A DNA stretch of 64,000 nt, taken from assembly GCF_958445495.1 (NCBI RefSeq), contig NZ_CAUCSQ010000003.1, forward strand, positions 62,001-126,000. The letters run 5' to 3'. Origin of the DNA: an uncultured Bacteroides sp. (GTDB taxonomy: Bacteria; Bacteroidota; Bacteroidia; Bacteroidales; Bacteroidaceae). The translations under genes and the position numbers were made by a program. This document shows, in pieces, positions 1 through 8,727 of this stretch (position 1 is its first letter; every line of letters begins with the position of its first letter). The notes beneath the pieces are model-generated. The model saw only the letters and a list, made by a program, of their open reading frames with translations. It did no database searches and was not told the origin of the DNA.

Positions 1-1563
1 TCATTTGATATTATGTTGGGGCATGAATATGCATACAGAAGCACAGAACTCCTATATGGACAAGCCAAAGACTTCCCATTCGAGAATCTAGGAAACAATA
101 ACCTGGGAGTAGGTGCCACCCCCAGTAGCGTATCCACTTCAAAGAGCGACAAAGGAATGTTATCATTCTTCGCACGAGGAAACTACAATCTTGCTAACCG
201 TTACCTGTTCACGGCGACAATCCGTGCCGACGGCTCCACTGTATTCTCCGCTAAAAACAAATGGGGATACTTCCCTTCATTCTCCGCTGCGTGGCGCATA
301 TCGGAAGAAAGTTTTATGAAAAATATAAAACCGATATCAAACTTAAAGCTTCGTCTAAGTTGGGGTACGGTAGGAAATGACCGTATTACAAACTTTCTAT
401 CCATGGACCTATATACAGCAAGTAAATATGGATTAGGGCAACAATTAGTAACCGTATTAAGACCCAAACAGTTAGCCAATAAGGATTTAAAATGGGAAGG
501 TTCCACTACGACCAACTTAGGTATTGATTTAGGACTTTTCGACAACCGTCTGAACATTACGGCAGACTTCTTCCTAAAAAATACCAAAGACCTGTTACTC
601 GAACAGAAACTTGCTTATGTAACAGGATTCAGTTCCCAGTGGCAGAATATAGGTAAGATACAGAATAAAGGCCTTGAATTAAATATCAATTCAACCAATA
701 TCCAGACCCGTAACTTCTTATGGCAAACGGATTTCAATATTTCATTCATTAAAAACACATTGAAGGCCCTGCAAGACGGGACATCATACATACAGTCCGC
801 TACCAGCTTTAACAGCAATTTTTCCGGAAACGATTATATCTCAATTGTGGGTTCATCTTTAGGAAACATGTACGGATACGTATTCGACGGTGTTTACCAG
901 ACTTCAGATTTCAATATGTTGCCGGACGGAACGAGGCAATTAAAACCCGGAATAGCAGATATTAGCGAACATGCGGGAAAAACAGTAGAACCGGGTATGG
1001 TAAAATACAAAGACATGGACGGCGACGGGGTCATCACGACCAATGACCGTACAAGCATTGGAAACGGCCAGCCGGATTGGTACGGAGGTATTACCAATAC
1101 ATTCAGCTATAAAGACATCGACTTTAGCTTTATGTTCCAATTCAGCTACGGAAATGACATCTATAACGCCACACGCATGTTTAATACGCAATCACAAGAC
1201 GAACGCAGTAATCAATTGGCGGAAGTCGCCGACCGTTGGACCCCGACACATGCATCCAACCGCGTACCGTCAGCAAAAGGATATGTCAAATATGAGCTAT
1301 ACTCACGCTTCATCGAAGACGGTTCCTTCCTACGCTTAAAAAATATAACATTAGGATATACATTGCCCAGCAAATGGACAAGAAAAGCATATATCAACCG
1401 TTTGCGTATATACGGTACTGCCCAGAATCTATTCTGCCTGACTAAATATAGCGGTTACGACCCGGAAGTAAACATGAAAAGCAGCCCGCTTATGCCGGGA
1501 TTCGACTGGGGAGCTTATCCTAAAAGCAGAGTATTTACATTCGGTGTAGAAGTTCAATTCTAA
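1..1563 (+). CDS. SusC-like TonB-dependent outer-membrane transporter, C-terminal part (5' end outside window)
   Basis: The reading frame is open from base 1, so this is the last ~520 residues of a protein whose family is usually about 1000 residues. It shows the alternating hydrophobic/aromatic strands of a TonB-dependent beta-barrel, a segment with the Asp-rich run KDMDGDGVITTNDRTSIGNG (residues near 336-355 of the visible part) typical of SusC proteins, and a C-terminus ending in an aromatic strand (FTFGVEVQF). A susD gene follows after 6 bases. By family knowledge it imports oligosaccharides across the outer membrane together with SusD. Its neighbours (GH88, heparinase-type lyases, sulfatase) point to heparin/heparan sulfate fragments as the cargo; that substrate is an inference from context. 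Confidence 0.95.
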   Translation, partial: SFDIMLGHEYAYRSTELLYGQAKDFPFENLGNNNLGVGATPSSVSTSKSDKGMLSFFARGNYNLANRYLFTATIRADGSTVFSAKNKWGYFPSFSAAWRISEESFMKNIKPISNLKLRLSWGTVGNDRITNFLSMDLYTASKYGLGQQLVTVLRPKQLANKDLKWEGSTTTNLGIDLGLFDNRLNITADFFLKNTKDLLLEQKLAYVTGFSSQWQNIGKIQNKGLELNINSTNIQTRNFLWQTDFNISFIKNTLKALQDGTSYIQSATSFNSNFSGNDYISIVGSSLGNMYGYVFDGVYQTSDFNMLPDGTRQLKPGIADISEHAGKTVEPGMVKYKDMDGDGVITTNDRTSIGNGQPDWYGGITNTFSYKDIDFSFMFQFSYGNDIYNATRMFNTQSQDERSNQLAEVADRWTPTHASNRVPSAKGYVKYELYSRFIEDGSFLRLKNITLGYTLPSKWTRKAYINRLRIYGTAQNLFCLTKYSGYDPEVNMKSSPLMPGFDWGAYPKSRVFTFGVEVQF

Positions 1564-1569
1564 ACAAAA

Positions 1570-3270
1570 ATGAAAATGAAAAACTTAAAATACTATTTAG
1601 GCACATTGGTTTGTGCAATTGCAGTTTCATCATGTTCATTAGATGAAACCACCTATACGGAAATTGAGAAACAAAACTATATGAACAATGCGGAGGAAGC
1701 CGAAAATGTACTGTTAGGCGTATATCGCGACATGGTTCAAGACGGCATATACGGTTTTCACCTGTCATTGTATTTCACGATTCCCAATGACCTCGCCAAG
1801 GTAACGGGAAACAGCACCGACGGTCTTCGTCTTATTCCGTCCAATGCCTATACCAGTTCCCAGACTGAAATAGCAACAACATGGGCTAATTTGTACAGCG
1901 CCATCTATGACGCGAACGATTTCATAGAGACATTGCAACAAAAGATAGGCAATTACGATGAAAGCAACTATAAAAAAGCGGCCGTTTATATGGCAGAAGC
2001 ACGCTGCCTCCGGGCCCTATACTATTTTGAGCTGGTACGTTGGTACGGCAATATAGCATTAATCACCAGCACAGCCGAATCCAGCCAGCATCCGTCGACT
2101 TTTACCCAGGCAAATCCTGCTGATGTTTATAAATATATTGAAGAAGATTTGCTATACGCTATCGACAATTTGCCCTATGCGGCGGATGACAACATACGTT
2201 CCGACAACAGCTTCCGCCTTTCTAAAGGTGCAGCCCTCGGTTTGTTGACAAAAGTATATGCTACTTGGGCCGGATATCCCGTCCATGACACGAGCAAATG
2301 GGAAGAAGCAGCCAAAACCGCGAAAATCCTGGTAGAATCCGGCAAACACCATCTGCTCAACGACTATGAACAATTATGGAAAAATACCTGCAACGGCGTT
2401 TGGGATGAAGATGAGAGTTTAATTGAAGTAAGTTTCTATGCCCCCACAGTAACCGGAGTATCTTCCAATGACCCTTGCGGACGTATCGGAAAATGGAACG
2501 GAGTCCAGGCAAGCGGTATCAGAAGCGTACGCAATGCTGGTAACTGGCGTGTCATCCCTACTTTCTTGCGTGACTGGAAAGACCGCGAAAAAGACAAAAG
2601 ATGGGAATTATCTTTCGCAGACTACAAATACGGTAAAGATAAAGCTACTGGCGATGATGGTGTAAAACTCGTAATCAGCACCAGCGGAACAATTGAGGAT
2701 GCGATTAAAGAAGATGCAAAAGACGCATTGAAGAAATCTTACGTTGATAACGTATGTCCAAGAAAATGGGACACAGAAGAATATGTAGAAGACGCAAACT
2801 ATTTAATCGATGCGAACTTGTCCAATATCAACTGGTATGTGCTACGCTATGCCGATGTACTGTTATTGTATGCGGAAGCTCTGAACGAATGGAAACAAGG
2901 CCCGACAGATGAAGCTTACGAAGCCATCAACATGGTCCGCAGGCGTGGTTTCGGCCTTCCCGTGGAAACAGCCAGCAGTACATCCGATTTATCGTCCGGC
3001 ATGTCTTATGAAGAATTCCAGCAAGCCGTACGCGACGAACGCGCTTACGAACTAGCATTTGAAGGACACCGTCGTCAAGACTTGGTACGTTGGGGCATTT
3101 ACTACGAAAGCATCAGACAGACAGCACAAGATTTAGTCAATTGGTACAGTAGCGGCGCGCAATATTATGTATGTGTCGATTACACAAAGAAGAACAAAAA
3201 CGAGTTGCTTCCGATACCGCAACGCGATATGGACTTAATGACCCAATTCAAACAGAATCCGGGATGGTAA
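1570..3270 (+). CDS. SusD-like surface glycan-binding lipoprotein
   Basis: 566 residues, the usual SusD length. The N-terminus is a lipoprotein signal (hydrophobic run then SSCS, Cys22), so it is lipid-anchored and probably exposed on the cell surface. The TPR-rich N-terminal half contains AEARCLRALYYFELVRWYG (near residue 142), a hallmark SusD helix. The C-terminal part has RDERAYELAFEGHRRQDLVRWG (conserved SusD/RagB motif) and ends with the typical LLPIPQRDMD...QNPGW. It begins 6 bases after susC and forms the lid of that transporter. Met3 (1576) is an equally possible start. Glycan specificity cannot be read from sequence; the neighbours suggest a uronic-acid glycosaminoglycan. Confidence 0.96.
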   Translation: MKMKNLKYYLGTLVCAIAVSSCSLDETTYTEIEKQNYMNNAEEAENVLLGVYRDMVQDGIYGFHLSLYFTIPNDLAKVTGNSTDGLRLIPSNAYTSSQTEIATTWANLYSAIYDANDFIETLQQKIGNYDESNYKKAAVYMAEARCLRALYYFELVRWYGNIALITSTAESSQHPSTFTQANPADVYKYIEEDLLYAIDNLPYAADDNIRSDNSFRLSKGAALGLLTKVYATWAGYPVHDTSKWEEAAKTAKILVESGKHHLLNDYEQLWKNTCNGVWDEDESLIEVSFYAPTVTGVSSNDPCGRIGKWNGVQASGIRSVRNAGNWRVIPTFLRDWKDREKDKRWELSFADYKYGKDKATGDDGVKLVISTSGTIEDAIKEDAKDALKKSYVDNVCPRKWDTEEYVEDANYLIDANLSNINWYVLRYADVLLLYAEALNEWKQGPTDEAYEAINMVRRRGFGLPVETASSTSDLSSGMSYEEFQQAVRDERAYELAFEGHRRQDLVRWGIYYESIRQTAQDLVNWYSSGAQYYVCVDYTKKNKNELLPIPQRDMDLMTQFKQNPGW

Positions 3271-3286
3271 CAACAGCAGTGTAATA

Positions 3287-3349
3287 CTGAAATGAAAGCG
3301 TTACTAAGGAAAAAGCTCTTTAGCAACGCTTTCTCTATTTCCATTTCAG
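3287..3349 (+). terminator. Long imperfect stem-loop after susD
   Basis: Outer arms CTGAAATG (3287-3294) and CATTTCAG (3342-3349) enclose inner arms GAAAGCGTT (3294-3302) and AACGCTTTC (3325-3333), with further partial pairing inside. There is no clean T-run, so it may act as an mRNA 3' end stabiliser or partial terminator separating susCD from the downstream enzymes rather than as a strong terminator. Confidence 0.6.
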
Positions 3350-3532
3350 CATCCCTTAACTATATGCCATAAACAAAGAGCCTCTTCAAATGAAGAAAAG
3401 GATAAAGGCAGGAAATACCTGTAAAAGGACAGACTTGACAAATTTAATAGTTTTTTCAACAAAACTAATAATATAAAACCTGTTTCAAGGTCCTTTTCAA
3501 CATTCGTATCATAAAAAACAAAATAGATAATC

Positions 3533-3540
3533 TACTTTTG
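3533..3540 (+). promoter_or_regulatory. Putative -7 box upstream of the GH88 gene
   Basis: TACTTTTG matches the Bacteroides -7 consensus TAnnTTTG, 36 bases before the GH88 start. No convincing -33 TTTG is seen at the usual spacing. Together with the hairpin at 3287-3349 it suggests that the enzyme genes can be transcribed apart from susCD. The ~300-base gap between susD and GH88 holds only these two elements. Confidence 0.5.
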
Positions 3541-3576
3541 CAACAGTTACAAAACTTCTAAAAACAATCACTTAAA

Positions 3577-4863
3577 ATGAATAACATGAAAAAGAAACTT
3601 GTTCTCTTTGCATCGGTTACCATCGCACTAGCATCGTGCCAGACAACCCCAAAAGAAGACTACAGTTGGATAAAAAAAGGATTGGACGTAGCTACCGCCC
3701 AGCTACAACTTTCAGCAGAAGAAATTGACGGCACAGGCCAGCTTCCGCGTTCTATCCGCACAGGTTACGACATGGACTTTCTCTGCCGCCAGTTGGAAAG
3801 AGACTCACTGACTTTCAAAGACTCACTTCGCGCACAGCCGACTGCCGAACAATTAGGGAAACGCCGTCTTTGCGGTGTTCGCGACTGGACAAGCGGTTTC
3901 TTCCCCGGTTCATTGTGGTATGCCTACGAACTGACAGGAAACGACGCGCTTAAAACACATGCAATCAAATATACCAATCTTTTAAATCCGGTACGCTATT
4001 ACAAAGGTACCCATGATTTGGGATTCATGATAAATTGCAGTTACGGCAATGCCGAACGCCTCTCCCCCAACGATACCATTGCCGCAGTGATGAAAGAAAC
4101 CGCCGACAACCTATGCGGCCGTTTCAACGATTCCGTCGGCGCTATCCGCTCATGGGATTTCGGGACATGGAATTTCCCGGTCATCATCGACAATATGATG
4201 AACTTGGACCTTCTGTTCAACGTAGCTAAAATGACAGGTGACAGCAAATATAAAGATATTGCACAAAAACATGCCGTGACTACCATGCACAACCATTTCC
4301 GTCCGGACCATACCTGCTGGCACGTAGTAAGCTACAACAATGACGGCACGGTAGAACGCAAACAGACCCACCAGGGCAAAAATGACGATTCTTCATGGGC
4401 ACGCGGACAGGCATGGGCCGTATATGGATATACCGCCTGTTTCCGTGAAACTAATGACAGTACGTTCCTGAACTTCGCCAAAGAAATAGCCGACATGATT
4501 ATGAGCCGCGTGAAAACGGACGATGCCATCCCCTATTGGGATTATGACGCGCCGGTAACCCAAGAAACACCGCGTGACGCTTCCGCCGCATCCGTCACGG
4601 CCTCCGCAATGATTGAATTAAGCACAATGCTTCCCGACGGAAAGAAATACCTGGACTATGCAGAAAAAATCCTGAAAAGCCTGTCAAGCGACGCCTACCT
4701 CGCAAAAGCGGGAGAGAACCAGGGATTCATCCTGATGCATTCCGTAGGTTCCCTGCCCAACGGTTCTGAAATCGACACTCCGTTGAATTACGCTGACTAC
4801 TATTATCTGGAAGCGCTGAAAAGATTCATGGACCTGAAAGGTATCAACTACAAAAATATCTAA
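3577..4863 (+). CDS. GH88 unsaturated glucuronyl hydrolase, lipoprotein
   Basis: 428 residues, the family's usual size. A lipoprotein signal ends at ALASCQ (Cys21); Met4 (3586) is an alternative start. The GH88/GH105 (alpha/alpha)6 barrel shows RDWTSGFFPGSLWYAYE near residue 103, SWDFGTWNFPVIIDNMMN in the middle, and DDSSWARGQAWAVYGY near residue 269, all strongly conserved in GH88. The enzyme removes the 4,5-unsaturated uronic acid left at the non-reducing end by polysaccharide lyases. It lies 30 bases before a PL12-like lyase gene that would produce its substrate. In the matching B. thetaiotaomicron heparan locus the corresponding gene is BT4658 (from memory). Confidence 0.94.
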   Translation: MNNMKKKLVLFASVTIALASCQTTPKEDYSWIKKGLDVATAQLQLSAEEIDGTGQLPRSIRTGYDMDFLCRQLERDSLTFKDSLRAQPTAEQLGKRRLCGVRDWTSGFFPGSLWYAYELTGNDALKTHAIKYTNLLNPVRYYKGTHDLGFMINCSYGNAERLSPNDTIAAVMKETADNLCGRFNDSVGAIRSWDFGTWNFPVIIDNMMNLDLLFNVAKMTGDSKYKDIAQKHAVTTMHNHFRPDHTCWHVVSYNNDGTVERKQTHQGKNDDSSWARGQAWAVYGYTACFRETNDSTFLNFAKEIADMIMSRVKTDDAIPYWDYDAPVTQETPRDASAASVTASAMIELSTMLPDGKKYLDYAEKILKSLSSDAYLAKAGENQGFILMHSVGSLPNGSEIDTPLNYADYYYLEALKRFMDLKGINYKNI

Positions 4864-4893
4864 CGCAACAAATCCATAACTCCAAATTATATC

Positions 4894-6894
4894 ATGAATA
4901 AAACTTTAAAATATATCGTTCTGCTGGCAATTGCATGCTTCATAGGCAGAGCTAATGCCCAAGAGTTGAAAAGCGAAGTATTTTCGCTTCTCAACCTCGA
5001 TTATCCGGGACTGGAAAAAATAAAAGCATTGCATCAGGAAGGCAAAGACGAAGACGCAGCCAAAGCATTGCTGGACTATTACCGTGCACGCACCGACGTA
5101 AAAACGCCGGATATCAACTTGAAAAAGATTACCATCAACAAAGAAGAGCAGAAATGGGCGGACGATGCATTGGAACACACATTCTTCGTTCATAAAGGTT
5201 ATCAGCCCTCCTACAACTACGGCGAAGACATCAACTGGCAATATTGGCCGGTAAAAGACAATGAACTCCGCTGGCAGCTCCACCGCCATAAATGGTTCAC
5301 CCCGATGGGAAAAGCCTATCGCATATCCGGCGACGAGAAATATGCCAAAGAATGGGCCTATCAGTACATCGACTGGATTAAAAAGAACCCGTTGGTAAAG
5401 ATGGACAAAAAAGAATATGAATTAGTCAGCAACGGAGAAATCAAAGGAGAGGCGGAAAACGTACGTTTCGCATGGCGTCCGTTGGAAGTAAGCAACCGGC
5501 TTCAAGACCAGACCTCACAATTCCAGTTGTTCCTTCCTTCCCCCTCTTTCACTCCGGATTTCCTGACTGAATTCCTGGTAAACTACCATAAACATGCCGT
5601 TCACATCCTTGCCAACTATTCCGACCAAGGCAACCATTTGCTATTCGAAGCGCAACGCATGATTTACGCAGGTGCTTTCTTCCCCGAATTCAAAGATGCG
5701 CCGGCGTGGAGAAAAAGCGGAATCGACATTCTGAATCGGGAAATCCACGTACAGGTTTATGAAGACGGCGGCCAGTTCGAGCTTGACCCGCACTACCACC
5801 TGGCAGCTATCAATATTTTCTGCAAAGCGCTGGGTATCGCAGACGTCAACGGTTTCCGCAACGAATTTCCGCAAGACTACCTGGATACAATTGAAAACAT
5901 GATTATGTTCTATGCGAATATCTCTTTCCCGGATTACACCAACCCGTGTTTTAGCGATGCCAAACTGACTTCCAAGAAAGAAATGGTGAAAAACTATAAG
6001 TCATGGAGCAAACTCTTCCCCAAAAACAAGGCAATCAAATACTTTGCAACGGAAGGTAAAGAAGGTGCGTTGCCGGACTACCTGTCCAAAGGTTTCCTTA
6101 AATCAGGTTTCTTCGTATTCCGCAATTCATGGGGAACAGATGCCACGCAAATGGTAGTAAAAGCAGGTCCGAAAGCATTCTGGCATTGTCAACCGGACAA
6201 CGGTACATTCGAATTATGGTTCAATGGCAAGAACTTGTTCCCGGATTCCGGCTCGTATGTATATGCCGGTGAAGGTGAAGTAATGGAACAACGCAACTGG
6301 CATCGCCAGACCTGTGTGCACAACACGGTTACCTTGAATAATAAAAACCTGGAGACAACCGAATCCGTCACCAAGCTTTGGCAACCGGAAGGCGACATTC
6401 AAATCCTGGTGACGGAAAATCCCGGCTATAAGAACCTGAAACACCGCCGTTCCGTATTTTTTGTCAACAATACGTACTTCGTCATTGCAGATGAAATCAC
6501 AGGCAGCGCCAAAGGCTCCGTCAACCTTCACTACCAGATGCCGAAAGGAAAAATAGAAAACAGCCGCGAAGACATGACCTTCCTTACCCGGTTTGAAGAT
6601 GAAAGCAATATGAAGCTGCAATGTTTCGGCCCTGACGGCATGACTATGAAGAAAGAGCCGGGATGGTGCTCAACAGCCTATCGCAAACGCTACAAACGCA
6701 TGAACGTATCATTCAACGTTAAAAAAGACGGCGAAGAGGCAGTACGCTATATCACTGTAATCTATCCGGTCAAGAAAAGCGCAGATGCCCCTGAATTTGC
6801 CGCCAAGTTCAAAAACAAAGTGTTCGACGAGAACGGGCTGGAAATAGAAGTAAAAGTGAACGGCAAGAAACAGTCATTGAAATATAAACTCTGA
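4894..6894 (+). CDS. Heparinase II/III-type polysaccharide lyase (PL12-like)
   Basis: 666 residues with a Sec signal peptide ending at ANAQ (about residue 23), so it acts in the periplasm. The N-terminal alpha-toroid holds NHLLFEAQRMIYAGAFFPE (near 246) and ELDPHYHLAAI (near 296); by analogy with heparinase III enzymes, Asn246 and the Tyr/His pair in DPHYH are the likely catalytic residues. The C-terminal beta-sheet domain has RNSWGTDATQMVVKAG and WHCQPDNGTFELW (a metal/substrate region), typical of Heparinase_II_III. It should cleave low-sulfated heparan-type chains by beta-elimination, giving unsaturated disaccharides for the upstream GH88 and downstream sulfatase. The B. thetaiotaomicron counterpart would be BT4657. 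Confidence 0.92.
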   Translation: MNKTLKYIVLLAIACFIGRANAQELKSEVFSLLNLDYPGLEKIKALHQEGKDEDAAKALLDYYRARTDVKTPDINLKKITINKEEQKWADDALEHTFFVHKGYQPSYNYGEDINWQYWPVKDNELRWQLHRHKWFTPMGKAYRISGDEKYAKEWAYQYIDWIKKNPLVKMDKKEYELVSNGEIKGEAENVRFAWRPLEVSNRLQDQTSQFQLFLPSPSFTPDFLTEFLVNYHKHAVHILANYSDQGNHLLFEAQRMIYAGAFFPEFKDAPAWRKSGIDILNREIHVQVYEDGGQFELDPHYHLAAINIFCKALGIADVNGFRNEFPQDYLDTIENMIMFYANISFPDYTNPCFSDAKLTSKKEMVKNYKSWSKLFPKNKAIKYFATEGKEGALPDYLSKGFLKSGFFVFRNSWGTDATQMVVKAGPKAFWHCQPDNGTFELWFNGKNLFPDSGSYVYAGEGEVMEQRNWHRQTCVHNTVTLNNKNLETTESVTKLWQPEGDIQILVTENPGYKNLKHRRSVFFVNNTYFVIADEITGSAKGSVNLHYQMPKGKIENSREDMTFLTRFEDESNMKLQCFGPDGMTMKKEPGWCSTAYRKRYKRMNVSFNVKKDGEEAVRYITVIYPVKKSADAPEFAAKFKNKVFDENGLEIEVKVNGKKQSLKYKL

Positions 6895-6933
6895 TAAAAA
6901 GGACATTAAAGAACAACTAATGCCATTCAGAGC

Positions 6934-6985
6934 GTAGCGAAGAATCTCCTCCCTGCGCACCTAAAGAGAAGAGATTCCTCGCTAC
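6934..6985. repeat. REP-like imperfect palindrome between lyase and sulfatase genes
   Basis: Arm 6934-6948 (GTAGCGAAGAATCTC) pairs with 6971-6985 (GAGATTCCTCGCTAC) at 14 of 15 positions around a 22-base loop. It fills much of the 126-base intercistronic gap. It has no T-run, which fits a repetitive extragenic palindrome or processing site better than a terminator. Confidence 0.6.
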
Positions 6986-7020
6986 CGTCTACTCCTGAAC
7001 TACAAAACATTCCCTATAAT

Positions 7021-8631
7021 ATGAAAAGCAATCCCTCCACCTTGCTCCTTCCATTAGCCGCATTAAGCCTGTCTTCCTGCGGCAGCCAGAAAAAAGAAGA
7101 GCCCAAACGCCCGAATATCATCTTCATGATGACAGACGACCATACCACTCAAGCGATGTCCTGCTATGGCGGCAACCTGATTCAGACCCCCAATATGGAC
7201 CGCATCGCCAATGAAGGCATCCGCTTTGACAACTGCTATGCGGTCAACGCCCTTTCCGGACCTTCACGCGCTTGTATCCTGACCGGCAAGTTCAGCCATG
7301 AAAACGGCTTTACCGACAATGCAAGTACATTCGACGGCAACCAGCAGACATTCCCCAAACTTCTCCAGCAAGCCGGATACCAGACCGCCATGATTGGCAA
7401 ATGGCATCTTATCAGCGAACCGCAAGGTTTTGATTATTGGAGTATTCTCAGCGGCCAGCACGAACAAGGGGACTATTACGACCCGGATTTCTGGGAAAAC
7501 GGCAAACACATCACAGAAGAAGGATATGCCACAGACATCATTACCGACAAAGCGATTAGATTCCTCGAAAACCGCGACAAGAACAAACCGTTCTGCATGA
7601 TGTACCACCAGAAAGCCCCTCACCGTAACTGGATGCCTGCCCCGCGCCATCTGGGCATATTCAACAATACCACCTTTCCGGAACCAGCCAACCTGTTTGA
7701 CGACTACGAAGGACGCGGAAGGGCGGCCCGCGAACAGGATATGTCAATCGAACATACTTTGACAAACGACTGGGACCTCAAGCTGTTGACCCGCGAAGAA
7801 ATGCTGAAAGACACCACTAACCGCTTATACAGTGTGTACAAACGCATGCCACTTGAAGTCCGGGACAAATGGGACTCCGTATATGCCGGACGCATTGCGG
7901 AATACCGTAAAGGCGACCTGAAAGGCAAAGCACTGATTAGTTGGAAATACCAACAATACATGCGTGATTACCTGGCTACCGTCTTGGCTGTGGACGAGAA
8001 CATCGGCCGTCTGCTGAATTATCTCGAAAAAAACGGAGAACTTGACAATACAATCATCGTCTACACCTCCGACCAAGGTTTTTTCCTCGGCGAGCACGGA
8101 TGGTTCGACAAACGTTTCATGTATGAAGAATGCCAGCGCATGCCGCTCATTATCCGTTATCCGGAAGCGATTAAAGCAGGAAGCACCAGCAATGCAATCT
8201 GCATGAATGTGGACTTTGCACCGACCTTCCTCGATTTTGCCGGAGTGGAAATCCCGTCGGATATCCAAGGAAGCTCCCTGAAACCGATATTGGCAAATGA
8301 AGGCAAGACCCCTGCCGACTGGCGCAAGGCAGCCTATTACCATTATTACGAATATCCTGCCGAACACTCCGTAAAACGCCACTACGGCATTCGTACGCAA
8401 GACTTCAAGCTGATTCATTTCTACAACGACATCGATGAATGGGAAATGTATGACATGAAAACCGACCCGAAAGAAATGAACAACATATTCGGCAAGCCGG
8501 AATATGCAGAAATACAGAAAGAACTGATGCTACTGCTCCGGGACACTCAGAAACAATACAAAGACACCGACCCCGATGAAAAAGAAAAAGTCCTTTTCAA
8601 AGGTGACAGAAGGTTTATGAAAGACAGGTAG
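7021..8631 (+). CDS. S1-family sulfatase, Ser-type (probable GlcNAc-6-O-sulfatase)
   Basis: 536 residues with a lipoprotein-like signal (SLSSCGS, Cys20). The N-terminal NIIFMMTDDHTTQAMSCYGG carries the metal-binding Asp pair. The sulfatase signature SGPSRACILTGK places Ser79, not Cys, at the position converted to formylglycine, with Arg83; a Ser-type enzyme needs the anaerobic maturase anSME, which is not in this window. GKWHL (near residue 127), HQKAPHRNW and TSDQGFFLGEHGWFDKR are further active-site motifs. The equivalent gene in the B. thetaiotaomicron heparan locus (BT4656) is a 6-O-sulfatase acting on N-acetylglucosamine; the same specificity here is inferred from gene order. Confidence 0.93.
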   Translation: MKSNPSTLLLPLAALSLSSCGSQKKEEPKRPNIIFMMTDDHTTQAMSCYGGNLIQTPNMDRIANEGIRFDNCYAVNALSGPSRACILTGKFSHENGFTDNASTFDGNQQTFPKLLQQAGYQTAMIGKWHLISEPQGFDYWSILSGQHEQGDYYDPDFWENGKHITEEGYATDIITDKAIRFLENRDKNKPFCMMYHQKAPHRNWMPAPRHLGIFNNTTFPEPANLFDDYEGRGRAAREQDMSIEHTLTNDWDLKLLTREEMLKDTTNRLYSVYKRMPLEVRDKWDSVYAGRIAEYRKGDLKGKALISWKYQQYMRDYLATVLAVDENIGRLLNYLEKNGELDNTIIVYTSDQGFFLGEHGWFDKRFMYEECQRMPLIIRYPEAIKAGSTSNAICMNVDFAPTFLDFAGVEIPSDIQGSSLKPILANEGKTPADWRKAAYYHYYEYPAEHSVKRHYGIRTQDFKLIHFYNDIDEWEMYDMKTDPKEMNNIFGKPEYAEIQKELMLLLRDTQKQYKDTDPDEKEKVLFKGDRRFMKDR

Positions 8632-8727
8632 GACAAGACATGCCTTCCCTCCCGTCACGCCAATCAGGAACAACACTCTGCTAACAAGTTTTAAAACCAA
8701 AATTAACCGAATTAATATAGACAAACC

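Noticed and set aside
201..587. Minus-strand and alternate-frame open frames across the heparan locus and elsewhere
   Set aside because: They lie wholly inside well-supported genes and show no family patterns; they are shadows of codon bias.
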